Shown one piece after another: positions 57,416 to 64,000 of a DNA stretch of 64,000 nucleotides; within the stretch, counting starts at the first letter, position 1, and each line of letters starts with the position of its first letter. The notes under the pieces are model-generated. The model worked only from the letters and a program-made list of their open reading frames with translations, searched no databases and was not told where the DNA came from. The translations under genes were made by a program, and so were the position numbers. The stretch is taken from positions 1 to 64,000 of the forward strand of contig JADJUC010000006.1 in assembly GCA_016710885.1 (NCBI GenBank). The letters run 5' to 3'. The stretch comes from Candidatus Proximibacter danicus. GTDB lineage: Bacteria > Pseudomonadota > Gammaproteobacteria > Burkholderiales > Rhodocyclaceae.

Positions 57416-59036
57416 TTACCGGATAAATCGGAAATAGGCGATCAGCTCGCGCAGGCGGGATGAGGTCTGCTTCATCTCGGCGGTCTTTTCAGTGACCTCG
57501 CCAATCGAGATGGAGGTCTGGTCGATACCGGCGACGATGCCTTCGACCTGGCTGGCGATCTCATTGCCGGCAGCCGATTGCTGCTGGGTTCCATCGGCGA
57601 TATGGCGGGAAATGGAGGCTACCTCTTCGCCGTGGGAAGAGACAGCGTCAAGCCCGATGCGGGCGGCATCTACCGCTGAATTGGCGCCGGCAACATGGGT
57701 TCCTGCTGATTCCATTGTTGATACGGCAATCTGCGTAATGCGCTGGATTTCCTGAATGCTACTGGTGATTTCGGAGGTTTGCTTGCTGGCGTTTTCGGCC
57801 AGCTTTCTGACTTCATCCGCCACTACGGCGAAGCCGCGGCCGGATTCGCCGGCGCGGGCCGCTTCGATGGCAGCGTTCAGTGCCAGCAAATTCGTCTGCT
57901 CGGCGATGCCGCGGATGACCTGACTGACGCGATCGATGGCGAAAATTGACTGAAAGAGCTCGGCCATGGTCTGCCCGGCACCATTGACAGTGGACACGAC
58001 GTTCTGCGAAGCCTCCTGGCTCTCGCCCATACGCAACGAGGCTTCGTTGAGTAGCCCGTGTGATGCCTCCACCGCCTGAGATGCCTGCTGTGCGCTACCG
58101 GCGATCTCGTTGACCGAGACCACCAGTTGCTCGACGGCTGCGGCAATGCTGCTGGCAGCACTGGATTGGATTTCGGTCACCTTGCGCGTCTGCTCCATCT
58201 CTCCGCTCAGAACATCGGCACTGCTGCCCACCTGTTCAGCGGCTTCGGCAATCTCGGCCATCATGGCCTTGAGGTGCGTTTGCATGGTCACCAGAGAATC
58301 GTTGAGCTTGCCGATCTCGTCGACGCGATGCAGGGGATCTCGTCGGTAAGGTCGCCCTGAGCAATATGGTCAAGGCGACCGACGATGCGCTGGATGACAT
58401 CCATCATCTTGCTCTGGATGACCAGTAACCACACGCCTGCAAGCACCCCGAAAGCCCGAGTAGCTGAAGCGTGGTTTCAATGAACCCAGCGGAGAGGCCG
58501 AGCGACGGCCCCAGCAGGTTCGCTCCGGCGCCAATGATCTGTGCGGCGATCAGCCACAGCACGAAGCCATTGAGCTTCGCTTTCAGGGAAATCCGCATCC
58601 AGGCGGAAGGCTTCGGTATGCTCGCCTTGCCATCCTTCAGTTGTCGGTACAGTGTTTCCGCATCGGCAATTTGTTGTCGTGTCGGCTCGGTGCGTACCGA
58701 CATGTAGCCAATCGTTACGTTGTTCTTGAGTACCGGTACTACCAGCGCGTCTACCCAGTAGTAGTCGCCGTTCTTGCAACGGTTCTTGACGATGCCGCGC
58801 CAGGGCCGCCCCTCCTTGATCGTGCCCCACAGCCAGGAAAATGCACCGGGAAGCATGTCCGGGTGACGTACCAGATTGTGGTTTTTGCCGAGCACTTCTT
58901 CGCGGGTAAAGCCGCTGATTTCAATGAAAGTGTCGTTGGCGTAGGTGATGCTTCCCTTGAGGTCGGTGCGCGAAACAATGTAGCGCCCCTTGGGGAAAGG
59001 TACTTCAACTTGGGTGACGGGTAGATTGACTTTCAA
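57416..59036 (-). pseudogene. Aer-like PAS-MCP chemoreceptor (two frameshifts)
   Basis: One gene split in three frames. It begins MKVNLPVTQVEVPFPKGRYI at 59036; an N-terminal PAS domain follows (KGSITYANDTFIEISGFTRE, KNGDYYWVDALVVPVLKN), which in Aer binds FAD and senses redox state. Then come two hydrophobic stretches (about 155-200) and a HAMP, and an MCP domain with LFQSIFAIDRVSQVIRGI, TNLLALNAAIEAARAGESGR and FAVVADEVRKLAENASKQT. The switches lie near 58450 (missing G in a G run) and near 58345 (missing C in a C run); both are -1 and in homopolymers. With two bases added the product is about 540 residues, normal for Aer-type receptors. It may therefore be intact in the living cell. Confidence 0.82.
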
Positions 59037-59136
59037 TTGGGCCTCGGCGAAATCCTGGATACGCTGCTCCGAAGCATTTTACGCTACTACTAAAGTCATA
59101 TGCTGCACGCCCGCAGCGGAATGGGAGAGACTGGTT

Positions 59137-60294
59137 TCAATCGGACGAACTTTTGGCCGGCCGGTTGCTGCCAGCGACCATCCTGATCTCAAAGAGCCGG
59201 CACTCCAGGGCGCCGTTGTAGAGCGGCGTTTTCTTGCTCGGAGTCAGGCGCATCAGTTTCGGCATGCGCAGGTCGGCGGTGAAGAAGTAGCAGTTCCAGC
59301 CGGCGAAGTGGCGCTTGAGGGCGGTGCCGAGTGGCGGATAAAGCGCGGCCAGCGATTCCTGTTCTTCCAGACGCACGCCGTAGGGCGGATTGCAGACGAG
59401 GACGCCGCTGTCTTTCGGCGCTTCGATTTCCAGTATGTCGCCACTGACCAGTTCCACCGCGTCGAGCAGACCGGCACGGTCGAGGTTGGCGGTAGCGGCG
59501 CGTACCGCTTGCGCGGAGATGTCGCTGCCGTAGAGCTGCGCCCAGGCCACCGTTTTCTCTGCGGCCAGCGCCGATTCGCGCATGTTGCGCCAGGCTTCGG
59601 CATCAAAATTTTGCAGACGCTCGAAGGCGAAGCTGCGGCGGCTGCCGGGGGCGATGTTGTGAGCGATCTGTGCGGCTTCAAGCAGGAAGGTGCCGCTGCC
59701 GCACATCGGGTCGAACAGCGGCGTGCCGGGTTGCCAGCCGGTCAGGCGCAGGATGCCGGCGGCCAGGTTTTCCTTGAGCGGGGCGTCCACCGTTTTCTGG
59801 CGCAGGCCGCGCTGCCATAGCGGCTCGCCCGAGGTGTCCACATACAGCGTGCAGTCGTCAGCGGTGAGGAAGGCATGCACGCGAACATCGGGTTCGCGCG
59901 TATCGATGCTCGGGCGGATATCGCATTCGCGGCGGAAGCGGTCGCAGACGGCATCCTTGATGCGCAGCGTGATGAAATCCAGACTCTTCAGCGGACACTT
60001 GATCGCCGTCACGTCGACGCGCATCGTCTGCGTCGGCAGGAACCACTTCGGCCAGTCGGCCGCCAGCGCCAGCTGGTAGATGTCTTCTTCCTTCTTGTAA
60101 CCCTTGGCTGCGATGCGCCAGAGAATACGCGCGGCAACGCGCGAATGCAGGTTGGCGGCGTAGCAGACCGACCACTCGCCGGCAAAGGTGGCACCACCCG
60201 GAACGGTCTTGATGTGCTGACCGCCAACGGCGGCCAGATCCTCGGCAAGGAGTGGTTCGAGGCCACGCGGGCAGGAGGCGAAGAAATTTTGCAT
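59137..60294 (-). CDS. rlmL: THUMP-domain RNA methyltransferase, RlmL-like
   Basis: A 385-residue methyltransferase matching the N-terminal half of E. coli RlmKL, which modifies G2445 of 23S rRNA. An N-terminal ferredoxin-like/THUMP region (about 45-160, ARILWRIAAKGYKKEED) precedes the Rossmann methyltransferase with LFDPMCGSGTFLLEAAQIAH and the catalytic NPPY in VLVCNPPYGVRLEEQE. It lacks the RlmK half, as in many betaproteobacteria. It is preceded by HemJ-like and epimerase genes on the same strand. Confidence 0.85.
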   Translation of the reverse strand: MQNFFASCPRGLEPLLAEDLAAVGGQHIKTVPGGATFAGEWSVCYAANLHSRVAARILWRIAAKGYKKEEDIYQLALAADWPKWFLPTQTMRVDVTAIKCPLKSLDFITLRIKDAVCDRFRRECDIRPSIDTREPDVRVHAFLTADDCTLYVDTSGEPLWQRGLRQKTVDAPLKENLAAGILRLTGWQPGTPLFDPMCGSGTFLLEAAQIAHNIAPGSRRSFAFERLQNFDAEAWRNMRESALAAEKTVAWAQLYGSDISAQAVRAATANLDRAGLLDAVELVSGDILEIEAPKDSGVLVCNPPYGVRLEEQESLAALYPPLGTALKRHFAGWNCYFFTADLRMPKLMRLTPSKKTPLYNGALECRLFEIRMVAGSNRPAKSSSD

Positions 60295-60711
60295 TTAGAA
60301 GGGCTTCAGAATGACGAGGAAAACGACGGCAAACATGACCAGCACCGGCATTTCATTGAACCAGCGGAACCAGACATGGTTCTTTTGGCAGGTGCCAGCG
60401 ATGAAGGCGCGGAGCAGCTGTCCGCAGTAAAGGTGATAAGCGATGAGCAGAACAACCAGCGTCGTCTTGGCGTGCAGCCAGCCACCCGTAAAGCCGAAAC
60501 CCAGCCACAGCCAAAGGCCGAGACCCACAGCCAGCACGCCGAGCGGAGTCATGAAACGATAGAGCTTGCCGGCCATCAACAGCAGTCGGTCGCGCTCGGC
60601 CACGCTGTCGGCCGGCACCATGGCCAGATTGACGAAGATGCGCGGCAGATAGAAGAGGCCGGCGAACCAGGCGACGACCAGTGAAATGTGCAAAGCCTTG
60701 ATTACGAGCAA
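60295..60711 (-). CDS. HemJ/CopD-like membrane protein
   Basis: A 138-residue membrane protein with four helices. LHISLVVAWFAGLFYLPRIF and VWFRWFNEMPVLVMFAVVFL match the HemJ family (UPF0093), heme-binding protoporphyrinogen IX oxidases, with the conserved His near the N-terminus and a Lys in helix 3-4 (GWLHAKTTLVVLLI). The start is a TTG at 60711 since no ATG is present; it overlaps the epimerase gene by ten bases. CopD-type proteins are a second possibility. Confidence 0.75.
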   Translation of the reverse strand: MLVIKALHISLVVAWFAGLFYLPRIFVNLAMVPADSVAERDRLLLMAGKLYRFMTPLGVLAVGLGLWLWLGFGFTGGWLHAKTTLVVLLIAYHLYCGQLLRAFIAGTCQKNHVWFRWFNEMPVLVMFAVVFLVILKPF

Positions 60712-61604
60712 TTCGTTTTCCTTTCCTTCAGGGCGGCGGCGATGCCTTCCTCTACGCGTGGGTAGGCGAGCCGAAGCCGCAGTTCTTCCTTGACGCGCCG
60801 GTTTGACAGGCGGCGTGATTCGCGCATGAACGACAACTGCATCGGCGGCAGCACACGCTCGGCCTCGGCACGCGTCAGCCGCTGCGGCCGAGGCAGCCCG
60901 AAGGTGTCGGCCACGCAGTCGAAGTATTCGCCCATCTGCAGTTGCGAATCGTCGCTGACATTGTAGGCGCGGTTGGGGCGTGCAAGTTGCAGTGCTGCAC
61001 AGCAGGCGGCCGCCAGATCATCGGCATGGATATGGTTGGTAAACACATCGTCGGCGGGCTGCAGCGCCGGCGTGCCTTTTTTCAATCGATCAACCGGCAG
61101 GCGGTCGCTGGCATAGATGCCCGGCGCGCGCAGGATGCCGACCGTAACTCCGGTGCGATAGCCGAAGGCCCGCAACTGTCGCTCGGCATCGAGGCGGCGG
61201 ACGGCACGTGCGGTGTCCGGGTGCAGGGGGCGGGTTTCGTCAATCATCGCTCCCTGGCAGTCGCCATAGACGCCGCTGGTACTAATGTAGATGAGGCGCT
61301 GTGGTAGACTTTTTCCCCTGCTCAATGCCGCCAGCAGCTTGTGGGTACGGGTATCGCGAGTGCCCCGGTCTGGCGGTGGGGCGAGGTGCAGGACGCAGTC
61401 GGACAGCCCCGCCAGCCGTGCCAGGCTGGCGCGATCATCGAGGTCGCCGACGAGCGGCAGTGCGCCAGCAGCCCGCCATCGCGGCATCTGTTCCGCATCA
61501 CGCAACAGGGCGAAGACACGAAAGCGGCGAAGCAGCAGCGGCAGGGCACGCCAGGCGACATCGCCACAGCCGACAATCAACAGTTTTTGCAGCGGTTTTT
61601 GCAC
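60702..61604 (-). CDS. NAD-dependent epimerase/dehydratase-like protein
   Basis: A 300-residue extended SDR-fold protein. N-terminal nucleotide loop KLLIVGCGDVAWRALPLLL, then LAPPPDRGTRDTRTHKLLAA, RLIYISTSGVYGDCQGAMID and NHIHADDLAAACCAAL. The YxxxK active-site pair is not clear, since the Ser-Gly-Val-Tyr-Gly-Asp segment lacks the Lys spacing; thus activity is uncertain. The start is GTG at 61604. It shares a promoter region with the divergent ferredoxin-reductase gene. Confidence 0.75.
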   Translation of the reverse strand: MQKPLQKLLIVGCGDVAWRALPLLLRRFRVFALLRDAEQMPRWRAAGALPLVGDLDDRASLARLAGLSDCVLHLAPPPDRGTRDTRTHKLLAALSRGKSLPQRLIYISTSGVYGDCQGAMIDETRPLHPDTARAVRRLDAERQLRAFGYRTGVTVGILRAPGIYASDRLPVDRLKKGTPALQPADDVFTNHIHADDLAAACCAALQLARPNRAYNVSDDSQLQMGEYFDCVADTFGLPRPQRLTRAEAERVLPPMQLSFMRESRRLSNRRVKEELRLRLAYPRVEEGIAAALKERKTNCS

Positions 61605-61666
61605 CGGCGAATTGTATCAACCTATCAATGTCGCCCGCAGCACAGGTATCGGACAAAAGGGAAATC

Positions 61667-62689
61667 ATGAGCTTCACGGTCACCATCCACCCTTCGGGGC
61701 ACACGCTTGCCGCCGAAACCGACGAATCGATACTGGAAGCCGCCCTGCGCCAGGGCCTGACGCTGCCCTACGGCTGCCGCGACGGCGCCTGCGGTGCCTG
61801 CCGGGGCAAGGTTCTGAGCGGCGAGGTCGATCACGGCAAGTCGATGGCGCATGCGCTGACCGATGCCGACCGGAGCGAAGGCTTTGCACTTTTCTGCTGC
61901 GCCCAGGCACGCTCGGACCTGATCATTGAATCGCGCGAAGTCCGCAAGGCTGGTGATATTCCGATCAAGACGCTGCCGGCCCGCGTGCAGCACCTGCAGA
62001 AGGCAGCCTCCGACGTCATGATTCTCAAGCTCAAGCTGCCGGCCAGTGAGCGCCTGCAGTTCCTGGCCGGGCAGTACATCGACATCCTGCTCAAGGACGG
62101 CAAGCGGCGCAGTTTTTCGCTGGCCAACGCGCCGCATGACGATGCGCTCCTCGAGCTGCACGTCCGCCATGTACCTGGCGGCATGTACACCGAGCACGTG
62201 TTCGCGCAGATGAAGGAAAAGGACATCCTGCGTTTCAACGGTCCGCATGGCACCTTTTTCCTGCGCGAGGATTCGCAAAAACCGATGGTCATGGTTGCCG
62301 GCGGCACCGGCTTTGCACCGATCAAGTCGATCGTCGAGCATGCCATTGCCGAAAACTGCGAACGACCGATTGCGGTTTATTGGGGCGGGCGCAGCCGTAT
62401 AGACCTTTACCAATTGGGACTGGCCGAAAGCTGGGCTACGGCGCACGCAAACATCCACTTCGTGCCGGTGCTTGCCGAGCCCGCGGCTGACGATGCCTGG
62501 AAGGGACGGACCGGCCTCGTGCATCAGGCGGTCATGGCCGACTTCCCCGATCTGTCCGGACACCAGGTTTACGCCTGCGGCTCGCCAGCGATGATCGCAG
62601 CGGCAAAGCGCGATTTTCACGACGGGTGTAAGCTCCCGGAAGCAGAATTTTTTGCCGACTCGTTCGATTTCGCCAACGACAAGCCATAG
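61667..62689 (+). CDS. 2Fe-2S ferredoxin-NAD(P)H reductase fusion
   Basis: A 340-residue protein with an N-terminal plant-type ferredoxin domain (cysteines in LPYGCRDGACGACRGKV and ALFCCAQARSDLI, about residues 36-90) and a C-terminal FNR-like part with FAD site RRSFSLANAP and NAD site MVMVAGGTGFAPIKSIVEHA. This layout is found in CDP-6-deoxy-glucoseen reductases and in oxygenase reductases; the adjacent genes do not indicate which. Start at ATG 61667. Confidence 0.85.
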   Translation: MSFTVTIHPSGHTLAAETDESILEAALRQGLTLPYGCRDGACGACRGKVLSGEVDHGKSMAHALTDADRSEGFALFCCAQARSDLIIESREVRKAGDIPIKTLPARVQHLQKAASDVMILKLKLPASERLQFLAGQYIDILLKDGKRRSFSLANAPHDDALLELHVRHVPGGMYTEHVFAQMKEKDILRFNGPHGTFFLREDSQKPMVMVAGGTGFAPIKSIVEHAIAENCERPIAVYWGGRSRIDLYQLGLAESWATAHANIHFVPVLAEPAADDAWKGRTGLVHQAVMADFPDLSGHQVYACGSPAMIAAAKRDFHDGCKLPEAEFFADSFDFANDKP

Positions 62690-62705
62690 CCCAAAGGGAT
62701 TCTTG

Positions 62706-63878
62706 ATGAGTTTTGTTATCACCCGCCAGCCCCTGATCAATCGCCAGGGCAAGATCATCGCCACCCGGCTGCGCCTGCATGCCAGCGAAGGTGCGGACTC
62801 AACCGCGGTTGTTGATGAATTGAACACGCTGGCCGAATGCTGGCCACAGAGCGATCGCAGCATTTTTGTCAATTTCGACGGCATTCCCGGAGACATGGGT
62901 CTGCTCGACTGGATCGCGCCGGCCAATGTCACTTTCGAACTTCCAGGCGCGCCCTTCTGCACTGATCACACCGCCGAATTCGTCGCTGCGCTGAAGGAGG
63001 CCAATCTGTCGCTGTGCTATGACTTCGATGCCCAGGCGGCGCAGGTATTCGGCAGCGGTGCAACTTTCCGCTTCATCGGTTTCGATGCCACCAGCTTTTC
63101 GCCGGCGCAGTTGAAAGCCTTGCTGGCTAAAACACAGTCCTTTGGCATTCCTGTCGCCTTCAATGTGGACGGGCAGCAGGAATTCAAGGCCTGCATGGAT
63201 GCCGGCATGAGTGCCGCCGCCGGCTGGTTCGTCAAGCAGCCAGCGAGTGCGCCGGCCAAGCAGTTGAACGCCAGCCAGGCGCACATCGTGCGCGTGCTGA
63301 ACCTTGTCCGGAAAAACGTCGACGTTGGTGAGATCGAAGCGGCGTTGAAGCAGGATGTTGCGCTCTCGTACAAGCTGCTGCGCTACATCAACTCGGCAGG
63401 TTTCGGCCTCTCCTGCGAGGTGCAATCGTTCAAGCACGCGGTCACCATCCTCGGCTACGACAAGCTGAATAAATGGCTGTCACTCCTGCTGGTCACCGCC
63501 AGCAAGGACCCGATGGCGCCAACGCTGATGCACACTTCGCTGACCCGCGCCCGTCTGATGGAGCAACTGGGTCACGGTCTGGTCGACCGTTCTGAGTATG
63601 ACAACCTGTTCATCACCGGTGCCTTCTCGATGCTGCACCTGCTGCTCGGCGTCAGCATGGAGCAGGCGCTGGAATCGATGCACCTGCCGGAACCGATCAT
63701 CGACGCGTTGCTTGGCAATGGCGGACTCTATGCCCCGTTCCTGGAGCTTGCGCTGGCCTGCGAGGGCAGTGACGGCGCGGCGCTGATTGCGCAAGCCGGC
63801 ATGTTGGGCTTGACAGAGGAGCAGGTGAACCGTGCGCAACTTGGCGCACTGGCGTTCGCCGATGCGATGGAAGAGTAG
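62706..63878 (+). CDS. Degenerate EAL-HDOD signalling protein
   Basis: A 390-residue protein of the YuxH type. The N-terminal half (about 1-190) has the EAL-like fold (ITRQPLINRQGKIIATRLRL and RFIGFDATSFSPAQLKAL), but the Glu-Ala-Leu catalytic motif and metal sites are not recognisable. The C-terminal half is an HDOD domain (about 195-380, IEAALKQDVALSYKLLRYIN then FKHAVTILGYDKLNKWLSL). Such proteins act in regulation without phosphodiesterase activity. A terminator hairpin follows. Confidence 0.85.
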   Translation: MSFVITRQPLINRQGKIIATRLRLHASEGADSTAVVDELNTLAECWPQSDRSIFVNFDGIPGDMGLLDWIAPANVTFELPGAPFCTDHTAEFVAALKEANLSLCYDFDAQAAQVFGSGATFRFIGFDATSFSPAQLKALLAKTQSFGIPVAFNVDGQQEFKACMDAGMSAAAGWFVKQPASAPAKQLNASQAHIVRVLNLVRKNVDVGEIEAALKQDVALSYKLLRYINSAGFGLSCEVQSFKHAVTILGYDKLNKWLSLLLVTASKDPMAPTLMHTSLTRARLMEQLGHGLVDRSEYDNLFITGAFSMLHLLLGVSMEQALESMHLPEPIIDALLGNGGLYAPFLELALACEGSDGAALIAQAGMLGLTEEQVNRAQLGALAFADAMEE

Positions 63879-63898
63879 AGAGAAGTCCCGTCGGAAAG

Positions 63899-63921
63899 AT
63901 GGCGCCCATGGGCGCCATTTT
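63899..63921. terminator. Terminator between the EAL-HDOD gene and livF-like gene
   Basis: Palindrome ATGGCGCCC (63899-63907) with GGGCGCCAT (63910-63918) followed by TTTT. It separates the plus-strand gene from the convergent minus-strand gene and may serve both. Confidence 0.75.
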
Positions 63922-64000
63922 CACTCACCGAGATAGGCTTCCCGCACTTTCGGGTTGTGCAGCAGCGACGAAGCCTCGTCGGTCAGCGTGATCTCGCCGC
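63921..64000 (-). CDS. Branched-chain amino acid ABC transporter ATPase, LivF-like, 3' end only
   Basis: Only the last 25 codons are in the window; the protein ends SSLLHNPKVREAYLGE, the typical LivF/LivG C-terminus (D-xx-V-REAYLG). The rest of the gene is outside. The call rests on this short tail. Confidence 0.55.
   Translation of the reverse strand, partial: GEITLTDEASSLLHNPKVREAYLGE

Noticed and set aside
1..64000. CRISPR arrays, insertion sequences, prophage genes, rRNA or tRNA genes
   Set aside because: No regularly spaced direct repeats, transposase or integrase motifs, or RNA gene signatures were seen on either strand.

Overview
The window reads as a chromosome segment of a GC-rich betaproteobacterium, most likely Rhodocyclales (Dechloromonas, Azonexus or Azoarcus-like). 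Support: a rubredoxin gene directly upstream of a pilG-H-I-J-L chemosensory operon; the order yqgE-ruvX-pyrR-pyrB-pyrC'; the order yggU-yggT-proC-yggS divergent from pilT-pilU; and a xanthomonadin-type aryl polyene locus. This assignment comes from gene order and protein resemblance only; no rRNA or tRNA gene is present.

Layout. 1-918: a broken two-partner-secretion transporter gene (minus). 1.2-8.7 kb (plus): an S24-type regulator, a YqiA-like esterase, an RNB-domain exoribonuclease, a TonB-family protein, aroE, mtgA, then mgtE behind a long structured leader. 8.7-11.5 kb (minus): thiD-thiE-hemL with overlapping ends. 11.6-21.5 kb (plus): rubredoxin and the Pil-Chp twitching chemosensory operon, closed by a strong terminator. 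21.5-23 kb (minus): photolyase. 23-26.8 kb (plus): yqgE-ruvX-pyrR-pyrB-pyrC'. 26.9-27.5 kb (minus): a decayed PAP2 phosphatase.

27.7-42.1 kb (plus) and 46.75-50.86 kb (minus) form an aryl polyene/xanthomonadin-like pigment cluster. It encodes two acyl carrier proteins, two ketosynthases plus a chain-length-factor-like partner, two hot-dog dehydratases, a ketoreductase, an acyl-activating ligase, two acyltransferases, a LolA-like carrier, an MMPL exporter, two methyltransferases, a hydrolase, a NodB-fold deacetylase-like protein, a GT2 glycosyltransferase, an FkbO/Hyg5-type chorismatase and an FAD-dependent halogenase. The chorismatase would make the hydroxybenzoate starter, the ligase would load it on an ACP, the KS/KR/DH set would extend the polyene, and the acyltransferases, LolA and MMPL proteins would place it in the outer membrane. 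A less GC-rich accessory block (42.1-46.7 kb: RES-domain protein, lipoprotein, DUF4160/DUF2442 pair, lipase-like lipoprotein, antiporter) sits between the two parts.

50.9-64 kb: a B12-binding radical SAM protein, yggU-yggT-proC-yggS (minus), pilT-pilU (plus), an Aer-like chemoreceptor with two frameshifts, an RlmL-type methyltransferase, a HemJ-like protein, an NAD-dependent epimerase-like protein (minus), a ferredoxin-reductase fusion and a degenerate EAL-HDOD protein (plus), and the 3' end of a livF-like gene (minus).

Three patterns cross gene boundaries. (1) At least ten single-base lesions, many in short homopolymers, interrupt genes that otherwise look conserved; this suggests sequencing or assembly error at least in part. 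(2) A hairpin repeat (consensus CGTTCG..CTGAGTAGC-stem-loop-GTATCGAA) occurs only in the pigment region and supplies the stop codon of two genes. (3) Several promoters place the -10 element 6-9 nt before the start codon, predicting leaderless mRNAs.
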